64,000 bases of DNA from Chara braunii (GCA_003427395.1 BFEA01000053.1:1489268-1553267); one strand, 5' to 3'; shown: positions 51,501 through 62,607, counted from the stretch's first letter. Made by a program: numbers and translations. The notes: generated by a model not told the origin, from the letters alone.

Positions 51501-51698
51501 CACGAGAAGAAGCATGGACCACTGCTCACAGAGAAAGAAGGTCGGATCGTGGAGGTGGAAGATTTAGGGAGTCAGCTGATAGTGGACGGCAACTCGTACC
51601 CAAAGGGAATAGATGAGGAATTTGGCGGTGTGGTATCTGTGTTTTTTTTAAGGGCACGGCCCCCTATGGGGGGCTACCCAAGCGACACAAGCGAGTAG
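48522..51698 (+). pseudogene. element X: gag-protease frame with one internal TGA
   Basis: One frame runs from ATG 48522 to TAG 51696-51698, interrupted only by TGA at 49761. The capsid-like part has 'PPTFRGYGITEYLEKWELHA', 'WAFGMHFQKISDVLMKKGKI' and 'ERCTIFIGHLSKGRQKSIL'. After the TGA comes a basic stretch of 13-residue repeats ('RDGYRDDRYERS' three times, then 'RYDRGDRRDDSRG' about five times, 49915-50200), a CCHC knuckle 'CVYCRGDDHIKRDC' (50331), and the protease with 'DAVIDNGSEAVII' (51078) and 'SDLLLGRRGLSHV'. The catalytic motif has Asn where Ser or Thr is usual (AAC; AGC is one G-to-A change away). Gag packages the RNA, the knuckle binds it, and the protease matures the polyprotein. 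The TGA may be a mutation of TGG or CGA. Confidence 0.88.
49915..50210 (+). repeat. 39-bp tandem repeats coding the basic region of X gag
   Basis: Units of 39 bp: first 'gacggatacagggatgatag' type, three copies from about 49918; then 'cgatacgaccgaggagaccg' type, about four to five copies from about 50050. They encode Arg/Asp/Tyr/Gly repeats upstream of the zinc knuckle. Confidence 0.88.
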
Positions 51699-52010
51699 CT
51701 CAAAAGGTTAAGCCAGCGGTGGTGGGCCACGAGTGATCTGCACTGGAAGGGATATCGAAAGAAGAGATCGCAAAGGAAATCAAGGAGAGAGTTACTCAAG
51801 CGACACAAGCGAGTAGCTCAAAAGGTGAANNNNNNNNNNNNNNNNNNNNNNNNNNNNNNNNNNNNNNNNNNNNNNNNNNNNNNNNNNNNNNNNNNNNNNN
51901 NNNNNNNNNNNNNNNNNNNNNNNNNNNNNNNNNNNNNNNNNNNNNNNNNNNNNNNNNNNNNNNNNNNNNNNTATCGAAAGAAGAGATCGCAAAGGAAATC
52001 AAGGAGAGAA
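51679..52010. other. assembly fault: duplicated flanks around a gap
   Basis: The run of N at 51830-51971 is preceded by a second copy of sequence already given: 'gcgacacaagcgagtagctc' at 51681 and again at 51799, and 'tatcgaaagaagagatcgca' at 51751 and again after the gap at 51972. The simplest reading is that about 120-220 bp were placed twice. The break between the gag-protease and RT frames is therefore not reliable. Confidence 0.8.
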
Positions 52011-52054
52011 AGAAAAAGGAGCCGCAACGCCTGACGGAAGAGAGGATAGCAGGG

Positions 52055-55033
52055 ATGGACATCGGAGATGGGAACCTGACCCCTCAGGAGCGGGAACGTG
52101 TGATAGAGATCCTAAAGACGTGCGATAAGGCTATAGCCTTCATCGATGCGGAGCGCGGTAGGGTTGACCCTCGATACGCNAAGCCAGCAAGGATTTACAC
52201 GATTCCACATGTTTCATGGAATGACGCAGGGTGGAAATACACACAGAGGGAGAAGGAAGAAGTTATCGCCTTCCTGAAAGAAAAGATCGTTTCCCATGTT
52301 GCGGAACCGTCTGATAGCTCTTATGCTAATCGATGGTTCTTCCTACGAAAGCCGAATGGCAAGATCCGGTGGATCCTGGACCTTCAGAAGGTCAACGCGG
52401 TGACGATACGAAACGTGGGCTCCGTGCCACACGCCGACTTATTGGTTGAAGGCGCCGCAGGCAGGTCGATTTATTCGGTTTGTGATTTGTTCTCAGTCTA
52501 TGATGAGGTACCGCTTGATCCTAGGGACAGGCACCTCACGCCTATGCACACGCCATTGGGACTGATACAGATGATGGTAGTCCCTATGGGTTGGACTAAT
52601 GGGGTAGCCGTTTTCCAGAGAGCCATGGTAGCCGTCCTCAAGGACTTCATTCCTGACAAGGTTGAAGTTTTTTTGGATGACTTTCCTATTAAGGGCCCAA
52701 TGCAGAAAGACGAAACAAAAGTTGTACCAGGAATAAGGAGATTCGTCGAGCAGCACCTAACAGATATTTGTGCGGTTCTCGAGCATTTAGACGATGCAAA
52801 TTTGACGGTCAGCGGAACAAAGAGCCGATGGGCTGTCTCGACTATTAAGATCTTGGGCTTTATTTGTGACTCGAGAGGACGCCGAGCAGAGCCGGCGAAG
52901 CTAGACAAACTCCTAAATTGACCGTCACCGTTACATAGTTCAACCGAGGTTCTGCAGTTTCTGGGAGTGGTCGGTTACTGGCGGATATTCAAACAGGGGT
53001 ATGCGGAGAAGGTTGAGCCATTGAGGTTACTCCTTCGAAAGACTGAGAAATTCTACTGGGATTCCTCGCAGGAACTCGCTATGCAAGAGCTTAAAGACGA
53101 ATTTAAGGAGGGAGGACGTGTATTGGGCGTGCCATTCTTTGACGATGAGGCCGAGAGACCCTTCATAGTATCCACAGATGTTGGACCTTGTTCGGTAGGT
53201 GGATTGTTGTCTCAGAAGGACGCTGAAGGGGAGGAGAGACCGTTAAGATTTGAGAGTAAAACACTTAATACGGTTGAGCGTAACTACATTCAATTCAAGA
53301 AGGAAGCGATAGCTGTTCTGCGGTGTCTAGACACATTCAGACACTATATTTATGGGCGTCGGTTCATCTTGAGAGTAGATCCCACAGCGGTTGCCTCTGT
53401 CATCCAGAAAGACTTTAGCCTGACGGACCCGACCATCGCACGATGGTTAATACGGATTCGGCTATATGATTATGCAGTTGAGAGGATATCTGGCACTAAA
53501 AATGTTGTGGCGGATGGGCTTTCGCGGATCCCTCTGGAGGACGAGCGCCCGATAGTAGCTGGAGCCCTGATATTGGCGGAGCCGAGACGCGTCGATCGTT
53601 TTTTGGTTAACCTCTACGAAGGCAAATATCGAACAATCGGGCTACATTTGTCGGGTGAGGAGAGTCAAGATTCAGATATCCGGAGACAAGCGGTCCAGTA
53701 CTGTCTAAGAGCGGACCATCTATTTCGAAGACCCGTCGGGTCGGGGACGCCTTTACGAGTAGTCTGTGATCCTGAGGAGAGACAGACGATAAAAGCGGAG
53801 CTTCATGACGGAGTAGTCGGTGGACATAGAGGAGTCAAAGGGACCTACGAAAAGGTACGCAAGTTGTACTGGTGGGAAGGGTAGTATAAGGACGTTGAAA
53901 GATATTGTATGACCTGCGAGGAGTGCCAGAAGAGAGCTCTTGTGAAATACAAAGAGTCACTTCATCCATCTTATCCAACCAGACCAGGAGAGAACGTACA
54001 CATTGATCTGGTGAAGATGCCGAAAGGAGTAGGCAATATGAACTACGTTGTGAACATACGAGACAACTTCACTGGGTTCGTGGACGGAAGACCTATCAGG
54101 AGTAAGACGGCCAAGGAAGTGAAGAACTTCGTCCTAGAGTACTTATCTAGGTATGGCTGTGTCAGCAGGATAGTGATGGACAGAGGGGCGGAGTTTCTAG
54201 CTGGCGAGGTTCAGAGTGTGTTCAAGAGAGCCGGAGCGAGGGTTTCGATAGCCACCGCCTACCATCCACAATCAAACTCTTCAGTGGAAAGGGGACACCA
54301 GACTCTGATAGTGTCATTATCTAAGTGGTGCAAAGGTAAGGACAGTAATTGGCCACGATATTTTCGATACGCGATATGGGCGGACAACGTCACGGTCCGA
54401 GCTAGCACTGGATACCCACCATATACCTTGTTGTTTGGGGGGCATTGTCCGCTCCCCATAGAGTTTCACGTCGACAGCTGGACAACCGTCGACTGGGCGG
54501 AGAAGATGTCCAGGGACGAACTCATAGTTGCCCGGACAAGACAGATAGCCTACGGTTTGGAAGACAACCTTATGACAGCGGCAGATCGTCTAGCAGTAGA
54601 GAGAAACAAAGGTAAAGAGAGATGGGATAAGAGCGTGCGGATCAGGAAAGAGAGGGTGGATGTAGGAGATATGGTCCTTCTCTACGATGCAGCGCTGGAA
54701 AGGACCTGGACCGGAAAACTTGCCAACAGATGGATGAGACCCTACAGAGTGGTTGAGGCACTCGACAGGGGTGCCTGTATGATAGCAGAGTTAGATGGAT
54801 CCAAGTGGAAGGACCCAGTGGCGAGTGTCAGGTTAAAGCTGTTTAGACCCAGGCCTACACCCACCTTATCGCTGACAAGCCTGAAAGAGAAAGGAAAAAC
54901 CAAAATGGAGGATGGAGCCCCCTTAAGACGATTCGAGGCAGGCGAAAGTTCTAAGAAAAGGAAAAGAGTGGAGAGAAGAAAGGTAAAAGGGTTGGCATTA
55001 GGAAGGGGAGAAGAAATGGTTATTCGTGCTTAA
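52055..55033 (+). pseudogene. element X: RT-RNase H-integrase, two in-frame stops
   Basis: One frame with TGA at 52919 and TAG at 53882. RT: 'HVSWNDAGWKYTQ', 'IVSHVAEPSDSSYANRWFFL', 'KIRWILDLQKVNAVTIRNVG', motif A 'IYSVCDLFSVYDEV', catalytic 'VEVFLDDFPIKGP' (FLDD, near 52670). RNase H: 'PFIVSTDVGP', 'FESKTLNTVERNYIQF', 'FILRVDPTAV', 'NVVADGLSRIPL'. Integrase: HHCC ('ELHDGVVGGHRG', 'CMTCEECQKRA'), then 'VHIDLVKMP', 'VMDRGAEFL' and 'SSVERGHQTL' for the DDE triad, and 'RWMRPYRVVEALDRGACMIA' at the C-terminus. Both stops stand where Trp is expected ('LLNW' and 'WWEGW'), so G-to-A change of TGG explains both. This order (RT, RH, INT) defines Ty3/gypsy. Confidence 0.93.
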
Positions 55034-55279
55034 CGGATCGGCACCTTTCTCGGGCCAACGTCAGAAGAAAAAGAGGATCTTACCAAGGCCGAGAACCCGA
55101 CGGAAAAGGAAAGTCAAAAAACATCTACTTAGCCCTATAACTCAATACGAACTGAAACATAAGACAATTAGACGCCGACGTGGGCGTCCTTTACGGGCAA
55201 TCACCCTGAAGCTCGTCCGCTTCGTCAGACGTAAGTGGTTAGGGCTCGACAAGGGCGTCGAGAAGTGGTCCGGGCTAAC
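55026..55279 (+). CDS. basic AT-hook-like extension after integrase
   Basis: Overlapping the end of the integrase frame, another frame is open through to the LTR. It is very basic ('QKKKRILPRPRTRRKRKVKK') and has 'TIRRRRGRPLRA', which contains the AT-hook core Arg-Gly-Arg-Pro with basic flanks, known to bind the minor groove of AT-rich DNA. It has no own ATG at a good position, so it may be the true integrase tail after a frameshift. The frame goes on to 55358 inside the LTR, which is probably meaningless. Low certainty. Confidence 0.4.
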
Positions 55280-58200
55280 TGTCAGGCGGCCACAAGCAGT
55301 GTGCCGCCTGAAATATGCGGTTTTGGGTCTTAGGCTCAAAGACAAGTCCGTGTTTTAACGGTGCTCCGGGTTGACCAGGCAGCAAAAGTTAGGGGAGCTC
55401 AGGGCACCCCTGATTTTCGGCGCACTGAACCTTACGAGTAACCCTCAAAGATGGCGAGATGGAAGGCCGCACTCGGCGCATCTAGGGACCGTCATTTTCG
55501 GTTGTTCAGAGGGTTAGACCCGGATTGCCCTGCCGCGGAGAGGCATGAAGGGAGTTGACCTCGCCGCAGCGTTTTTGCAGCATACGACCGGGGCGAAATG
55601 GGGCCTCAATTTTTTGTCTATTTTAGTACCATAATTAAAGATGGGAAGAGGGATTAAGACCAGTAGGGGAGAAGGGAAAAACATAATATCCCTTAATTTC
55701 TTTATTTTTCACGGCATTTAATTCTAGGGGGAATACCCTTGTTATTTTATGTTCCCGGCAATTAAATTAAAAACATAGAAAAAGATTAAAAATGGTAAAA
55801 GAGAAAAGAAACAAAAGGAATTCGGCCATTTATTTAAACTTTCTCGGAATTGAATTTTAGGGAACTTACGGTTAATTTACTATTTCCGACAATAGAATTA
55901 AGGAAAGGGAAGAATGATTAAAAACGATGAAAGGGACGAAAACCCATGACTATTGGGAGATTGGCCTAATTTCTCCTTGATTACCCGCCATCAGCTCTGA
56001 CCCCAGATTGATAATTTTCCCCGGATTTTAACAAGTTTTCACTACTGCCCATGGTCGAGGTTCCCTGCGTCGCTTTCCCTGGTTTGCTTAATTACTAACA
56101 TTACCGCAGTTGGGATGTTCTGAGAACGGGAGTCGCATGGACAGCATGGGGTGGTGCTACCTTGGGTCGACAGTATGGTGTTTGGTTCGGTACGGATACG
56201 GGGGTTCTTACGGAGTGGCTACGTCCTACGATTTCTAACGCGCTTCAGGTTCGGTATGGGCCCGGTGACAGTTGTTTCACTACGTTGACTTATTTTCAGG
56301 TTTGGGACAACTGCAGTGATTTGTTCTCAGGACCGGGGCCGCTACGACAGTTATTCCAGGTTTGGAACCCTGGCGGCAGTTTGTTTTCAGGTCCGGAAAC
56401 GTTGCGGCATTCTATATCAGGTTTGGGATAGGTACGGAATTATCATGGCACGGTTGTACGGGTTCGGCATCTGAGTGGCACAGCAGCCCGGTACTAGATT
56501 TCGGGTCCGGTCAGGTTTGGGGGCATCGCGGTGTTTCGTTTCAGGTTCGACGCCCTCACGGAGATTTATTTCAGGTTCGGAACCTCTGCAGTGACTCATT
56601 TTCAGGTCCGGGACCACTGTGACGATTTATTTCGGGTTCGGAACCTCTACGGTGATTTATTTTTAGGACAGGGACGACTGCGGTAGTTCATTTAAGATTC
56701 GAGACCTTGGCGGCAGTCTATTCCAGGTTCGGTACCATCGTGGCAACTTATTTTCATGTCCGGGATCATTGCGGCGGTTAACTTCAGAATTGGTACTATT
56801 ACCGCGCCGCTGCATCTTGCCGTGTTCGACATGTTTCAGGAACGGTATTGGTTCGGCATTGGCGTGGTACACGCCACTGCATCATTTTCAGGCACGGTCT
56901 TGGATCGGCATCGGCACGATATAAGTTACAGCATCTCCAAGCGATTACTTCAGGCTCTGCATTGGTGCGGTAACAATACAGTGTGTTGTACGGTNACAAC
57001 ACAGCCTGCTACAGCTTAGACTGGTAATTCCCTGGTTCGGGAACGGTATGGTGCACGCCACTGTGTTGTTTCCAGGTTCGGTGATGGTATGGTACAGACG
57101 GCCACGGTTCAGACTGGTAATTCCCTGGTTCGGGAACGGTATGATGCACGCCGCTGTGTTGTTTCTGACTTGCAGCGGCTATCGAGCCTTCAGATAAGGC
57201 TAACTGGTGCTGGCCCTATCGCGAAATGACCCTTGGTCTAAGGGCCCTTGCCACCACCACAGACGAAGTACTGGGTCTACTGCCCCGGGCCTGTTTATTG
57301 CCTAGTCGGGGCCTGNAGACTCAGGTACCGTTTTGCCTCGAATAGAACCAGTGGTGTTGAGCCTACGAGCCTGAGTCTACGTGGATATAGCCGTGGCGGT
57401 TGAGAAACCAGGGGGAGGAAAACTAAGCGCGAGCAAGGTGTACCCGCGACTGCAAGCACGNNCAGAATCNGCGCTCCGGCGGTTACTCCNCGCGTGCGAG
57501 GGGTGTACGNCGGACATGNTGTTGACAGNGGCGATGNGACTGCGTGCCAGGCNTGCNCAGCNCGCTANCACATGATCCGATTGAAGGAAGGGATGGAGGT
57601 GGCGAGGTGTGTGCAGTNATAGAGCGAGCTGATCAGGAGGGGGGCAGAAAGGATACGGCAGGCGTACGTAGCGCACACCCATCTCGGCCATGGCATGTAT
57701 GACTCTTTTCGGGGAAGCGAGTGAATTCTGTGCGAGATGACACACTGTCTGGAATTCGTAGTATACGGTTGTCAGCCAAGAGAAAGGGGGCTAGACCAGC
57801 ACGGTTTGCTCGGGCAGCAGGTCAGACGCTGGAACTCATGGGTGTCTCTGCGCGTGGGCGAACTGCTGTGGTCAAACGGGCTCGAGACGGCTGCAGCGAC
57901 AACTAGAGGCCCGGCACGGGCGAGGGAGTCATGCTCGTTATGCTAGAGGACGGATGCTCCCCGTTTCTGAATGAATCTCCCCACCTGACCAGGTAAGATG
58001 TGAAACAAGCCGTTGTGATCCCACGAGCGTTTTTGTTGGTATGAGAGGTTGAGCAAGTGAGTGAGAGTATGGGAAGGAGAGAAAGTGGGGAGTCGGAATC
58101 TGAGGAAGAGGGCGAGAGCTTAGCCTGGTTGGCTTGACAAGCTCCAGAAGGGGTATGACAGACGCAGAGAGGGGGGCTGGCAGTAACCGCTGATTATTAC

Positions 58201-59753
58201 ATATACATATTGATAACTATTAACATTAATGATGACGCGCACGTCCTCTGGAGCGACGAGCCCGCTCAAACCGCTAGTAGCGTAGGCCTTGAAGGGGGGG
58301 ACAGAGCTTGGTGAGCGAACGGACTGCCTGTGAAACAGTGAACTGCAAAGCGAGTGGGAGTTTGCTGAACGCGCGAGGGAACGCACTGCCAAACACTGCT
58401 AGGGAAGGGAAAAAAAAGTGTGTCAGCGAAGAGAGAGATGATGGAGAGAAGGTGCATGGCCTGAAGAAGGGAGTTAGGATGAGAGAGAGAGAGGGAGAAA
58501 GTGAAATGTAGGGGAGCGGAAGCGAGCCGGTGAGAGAAAGTAAGTGAACCATTGGCCTGACGAGCAGCAAGGTCGTGGCTTATGGCTCAGCTGACTCGGC
58601 AAGCATCGGGAACACTGCTTACCTCTCGTCAGAAAAATCTGAGTCGGCCCGTGAAACTATCTGCATATAGCGGCTGAACAGTCGACTAGCTAAAGACGGC
58701 CGCTGATCAGACACCTGGCTCCCCATGCCTTGAGATCACTGAACATCACCTTGCGAGAAGTTCAGAGTTGGCTTGAAAGACTGTTTAGATATAGCTTTGA
58801 TCAGGCTGCGGCTTCTCCAAGCTTCAAGTGCACTGGACACGGTCGACTCCCGAGGGGCTGTTGATTGATCTCGTCGTCTTGGTTAAGCACGGGTCTAGCA
58901 AACGGCTCATTTCCACCCTTCAAGACGGGTTAATGGGCGTGTTTGCCTCTCCATGAAATCGAGCTTGCTAACAGAAGAGGGAACGGGGGAAAACTCTGTG
59001 AGGAGAAGAAGAGAGAGTAAGAGAAAGTGAACAAGGGGGAGGCGAGACGAATAGGAGGGCTGCAGTTCCAGTTGACTGATGATCTCTTGATGAGAACGAC
59101 TGACGGTACTTGTGAGCAATAGCGCAGTAAGCGCTAATCTGGGTGTTGATCTGGCTATCGTGCACTGGCGGTTTGCTCTTATGTTTCAATATGAATGATG
59201 ACTCTTGATCGCTCTTAAGCAGTCTCAGCTCACTTCTGAAAGTACCCCCTTACTTTTTTTTTTCCCTCCCCTTTTTCCCTTTTGTCTATGGGTGTAAGCG
59301 GGAGGGCTGTCTATGAAGCTGAGATACTTGGTGACAAAAGTGATTGTTCATGGGACATTTAGCAAAAGTAAAGGGACCTTGTTAAACCGTTATGCCGAGT
59401 CTTGGAATACTTTCGCCCAAGAGCTGAAAGCTTAACTAAGAAATCGAAGTCTTTCCAGGGGATCTAACTTCAAACACGAAAACCCAGATGTGAGGGCCAC
59501 GAACAGCCCCTATGTGGAACCCGGAAGGGCATGTACAATGCGGTAGCCTATAACCGCTAGAGGAATTGATCAAACCACACAGTGAGCGGGCAACACATAG
59601 ATTGATCTTGTCTGGGCACGTGACGGGCGAAAGCTCGACGGCATGCACTCCTGTTGGCCGCTGAGGACCTCGGAAGCGGGCTCTGTGGGTGACACACGCT
59701 GACGCCCATGGCTTCAGCGAGCATCGGATGACCCTCCCCGGGGTTTCCCTACA
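55280..59753 (+). repeat. element X: 3' LTR
   Basis: It starts TGTCAGGCGGCC and ends 'ggggtttccctaca' before TCGT; length 4474 bp. It aligns with the 5' LTR throughout, about 5 percent different in the outer parts, but nearly identical between 56793 and about 58030. About twenty single N bases lie at 57316-57618 where the 5' copy has defined bases. The junction 'gggcacgtgacggg' near 59635 shows the site without Z. No clean polypurine tract is visible just before 55280. Confidence 0.93.
56230..56790. repeat. ~40-45-bp minisatellite in X 3' LTR
   Basis: Same array as in the 5' LTR, with units of the type 'ttcaggttcggaacctctac' plus 'ggtgatttatt'. Confidence 0.8.
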
Positions 59754-59757
59754 TCGT
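59754..59757. other. target site duplication of X (TCGT), right
   Basis: TCGT after the 3' LTR; partner of 33748-33751. Confidence 0.9.
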
Positions 59758-59954
59758 TCCCCTTTTTTCAAGAAGATCCGCAGGTCGTTGACTGTACCTT
59801 CAGCGAACTTTGTGAGAACGATGAACATAGACAGGTCTTCACGCTTGAACACATCAATCCTGACATACTTGTAAGGGAAGCTCTCCCTGACAGCGATCAG
59901 ATTGAGACTGTCTAGGACCGACTGGTCCACTGTGATAGGGTTGATCTCTCTCAT
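59758..59954 (-). pseudogene. LTR-borne G-family ORF, 5' copy of Y, N-terminal part
   Basis: From ATG 59954 the frame reads 'INPITVDQSVLDSLNLIAV', 'FPYKYVRIDVFKREDLSMF' and 'LTKFAEGTVNDLRIFLKKG', the G-family start, and is cut by the insertion of X. It continues at 33751. The frame has no stop in this part, unlike the 3' LTR copy (TAG after 'SFP'). Confidence 0.72.
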
Positions 59955-60290
59955 GTACACAGATAAACAGTTACTCTCTGATAATTAATTGGGGGAAAGT
60001 TGTTTCCAACTGAGGGGCGCCAACCACGGGTCGAGTCAACTGTTGTCCGCTGAATGGACAGAGAGCAGTGCAAAGCTAACAAAACCCAGAATCTGCTTGG
60101 GTGCTCTTAATCGCTGTTTGAATGTTGTTTTGAGTACTAACTAGATTGAGGTTGAACGTTGATTGAGTAGCGACTGGACAGTAGTTAAATACTGATTGTG
60201 TAACGACTGATCCACAACTCAATACTGTTCAGAGTACTGTTCTGGGCACTGTTCTGAGTACCGCTCAGAGTACTGTTCTGCATCAACAGA
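59758..60290 (-). repeat. element Y: 5' LTR, promoter-proximal part visible here
   Basis: Homology to 16395-16730 is clear to about 60050 ('gaggggcgccaaccacgggt', 'agtcaactgttgtccg'). The cluster of 'agagtactgttctg' motifs at 60215-60290 matches 16690-16730. Further right no match is visible, so the start of Y cannot be fixed. Confidence 0.65.
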
Positions 60291-61400
60291 AAAATTGTCG
60301 TTGTAATTCAACAAAACTTCTTTTTGATGTCTACTTATTCACGCCAGACGGGCTGTGACGAACTGTTGAAACTGGGTCTTCTGCTGTGTTCAACTACTCA
60401 TCATCATTATCAACTTATTCCCAACGAGTCCAACATGGTTTCCAACAGGTCTCCAACTTTTCTCAACGACTCCAACATGGTTTCGTACAGGCCTCCAACA
60501 TGAACGAACATGTATCCAACATGGTTCTTGACCCACATTTCGGTACATGATAGCTGAGAGAGTGTGTGTGTGTGTGTGTGTGGCGGTCGTGTACTGCGGC
60601 CCGGTCCTGTATAACTGCGTATTTTTTTGGTGTCATTCCCTCCCCCCCCCCGACGTTTTCTTTTTCCTCCCACTTCAGGTCTTTTTTTTTTCATTATAGT
60701 ATTGCGGGGAACCCCGTAGCAGCCACATCTGTGGTCATGCCTCCAGCGAGGGAACATGCGGGAGCTGCACCCACCAACAGGTGCGATACCTGGTACAGTA
60801 GGTGGGCGATACCAGCCAGGGGTCAGCCGGTAGCATCAGAACGGTAAAGAAATCAACACGGTTGGGAAGTGGGTGCCACTTACGCCAGAATACGCCTACA
60901 ACGTATTCGTATATGGCTCCCACTTTCCAACCAAATTGTTACAAGTGTAAGTTATGTGGTTGCGCTCTGAGGTTGCAACCTCTGGTTGTTTGTGCATCTC
61001 ATGCTAGGTAGTGTAACCACCTTTTAAAGTTTTTTTATTATTATTTTGCATCTCCCACTTTCCAACCAGACTTTTTTTTTTTTTTTTCCTTGTACTTCTC
61101 AAAATATGAATGAATGTATTTGCGTAAAAAATCATGCCGCATGCCAAAAATGCACCTGTGCCACCAAGGTCAACAACTTGACTCCGAGTCGTACAGGATC
61201 AAGTGTATAGTGATGCAAAGTGACGCGTGGCGCTGCCTTCGGAAGAGCCACGGTGAGACAAAGGTGTGGTCCAACCTCCAGTGAAATATGCAGTGCTTGA
61301 ATATTTCCATAGTATAGCAAAAGATTCATTCCGATTTTGCTCATGCCATATATGGAACTATCCTCTGTCGTCAAGGGTCAGCCGCCGGTCCCGTTCGCTT
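60290..61400. other. unassigned sequence with (GT)n
   Basis: No gene supported. 'tccaacatggtt' recurs at about 60431, 60473 and 60513. A (GT)n run lies at 60563-60582, a C-run near 60640 and T-runs near 60685 and 61073. Confidence 0.4.
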
Positions 61401-61406
61401 ATGAAC

Positions 61407-61491
61407 AAGGGATAGTAACATTCATAGCCCAGTCGCCAAGGGACAACAACGTTCATAGCCCAGTGGCCAAGGGACAGCAACGTTCATAGCT
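61407..61491. repeat. 31-bp tandem repeat, 2.7 units
   Basis: Units 'aagggacaacaacgttcata' plus 'gcccagtggcc' start at 61407, 61438 and 61469. Confidence 0.88.
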
Positions 61492-61499
61492 CTTTTTTA

Positions 61500-62016
61500 A
61501 TAAAAAAAAAAGAATTTTTTTTTTTTTTTTTTTTAAGAGGGGCCTTGTGTCCAAGGCTCATACAGACAGACGCGTCTTCCCATTATGGCTTGAGAGGGGT
61601 ATCCGTTGCCATTACGCCTATGGAGAATAGCGGGCGCGCAACTCAATTTTTTTGGACAGGGGCGGGACAACCTGCCAAGGGAATTATTTTTTGAAGTGTT
61701 TCCAACCGGGTGGACAATAAAAGTCGGCTTCGGGAAGGCAGTGTATTTCTGTGACATCGACGTTCGAACTCCGTGAAGCGCGAAGCGCTGCAGCACCGTT
61801 CTTCATTATTTGTCGGCCTTCAACGCGTTTTCAAGCCGTAGCCGGCGCCAGTGACTCAGTTGTGGGGGGGGGGGGGGAATACATGTCCATGTTGTTTTGG
61901 AAGAAGGCATGGTCGTTTTGCACATCTGTTCCAGGAGCAAAGAGAGTGAGGAGTGAGGGACAGGGGACCATGGATCGATTTGTGAATTCCTCACACCCCG
62001 ACTGTTATTTGAAAAA
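61500..62016. other. unassigned sequence with homopolymers
   Basis: A run of A then T at about 61501-61535 and a G-run near 61863-61878. No gene supported. Confidence 0.35.
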
Positions 62017-62171
62017 ATGGGAATAATTGCGGGAAGGTCCAACCAGGGCACTCGGTTGGCTCGAGCCGCAGTGGAGTAACAGTAGGCAGACAATGGGGAG
62101 GTGGGAATCATTGCGGGCAGGTCCAACCAGGGCACTCGGTTGGCTCGAGCCGCAGTGGAGTAACAGTAGGT
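62017..62171. repeat. 84-bp tandem duplication
   Basis: 'gtccaaccagggcactcggt' and the following 45 bases occur at 62037 and 62121, identical over most of the unit ('ggctcgagccgcagtggagt'). Confidence 0.92.
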
Positions 62172-62363
62172 GTCCCTTTAAAAGGGGTTCCGTGAAGGCA
62201 ATACAGCCATCGTGGGCTGAATAGGCCAGCCTGTGTCAGATTCGACACAATATTGAATTTACGTGGGCTGCTTAGTCCAATGATAATACCTCAACGCCAT
62301 CGCCCTAAGAAAATTAGGGAAAATTTGTCTGGCGACACTTTGTCTGTGTGTGCATGTGTCTGT

Positions 62364-62484
62364 GGGCCTAGCTGCACTACTCTTGAAAGGTGCAAAACGA
62401 AAGTGAATCTTCCTCTAGAACATGGAAAGATACAACGACATGATTTTTGTCGTTTGTGCATGTCGAGAGTAGTGCAGCGAGGCC
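62364..62484. repeat. short foldback (imperfect inverted repeat)
   Basis: 'gggcctagctgcactactct' at about 62366 pairs with 'gagagtagtgcagcgaggcc' at about 62464, with further pairing of 'gtgcaaaacg' and 'cgtttgtgca'. The loop is about 50 bp. It might be a small MITE-like element. No target duplication is visible. Confidence 0.6.
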
Positions 62485-62485
62485 C

Positions 62486-62509
62486 TGTGTGTGTGTATGT
62501 GTATGACAC

Positions 62510-62553
<44 letters not shown>

Positions 62554-62571
62554 GACACTTGAATGTGTCAC

Positions 62572-62607
<36 letters not shown>
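62486..62607. repeat. opposed (GT)n and (CA)n microsatellites
   Basis: A GT run (62486-62503), a CA run (62507-62550) and a GT run (62573-62607) follow each other. CA and GT in opposite sense can pair into a hairpin. Confidence 0.92.

Larger units (their letters stand above)
33752..59753 (+). mobile_element. element X: 26-kb Ty3/gypsy LTR retrotransposon
   Basis: The limits are exact: the LTR of Y at 15.4-16.6 kb shows the sequence without the insert ('gtgtgtctcgttcccc'), and here TCGT is duplicated around TGTTAG...CCCTACA. The order is 5' LTR, tRNA-Asp-type primer site (41605), a 1.9-kb AT-rich leader, eight accessory ORFs (A, B, C, D, E, H, F, I), gag-protease in one frame, RT-RNase H-integrase in one frame, and 3' LTR. 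Without the nested solo LTR it is about 22.6 kb. The genes carry in-frame stops, one frameshift in A, and an assembly fault near 51.8 kb, so this copy is probably inactive. Confidence 0.95.

Noticed and set aside
60899-60904. 'CA' followed by ACGT as right end of Y with matching target duplication
   Set aside because: The sequence after it does not continue ORF I of W, so the match of four bases is likely chance.
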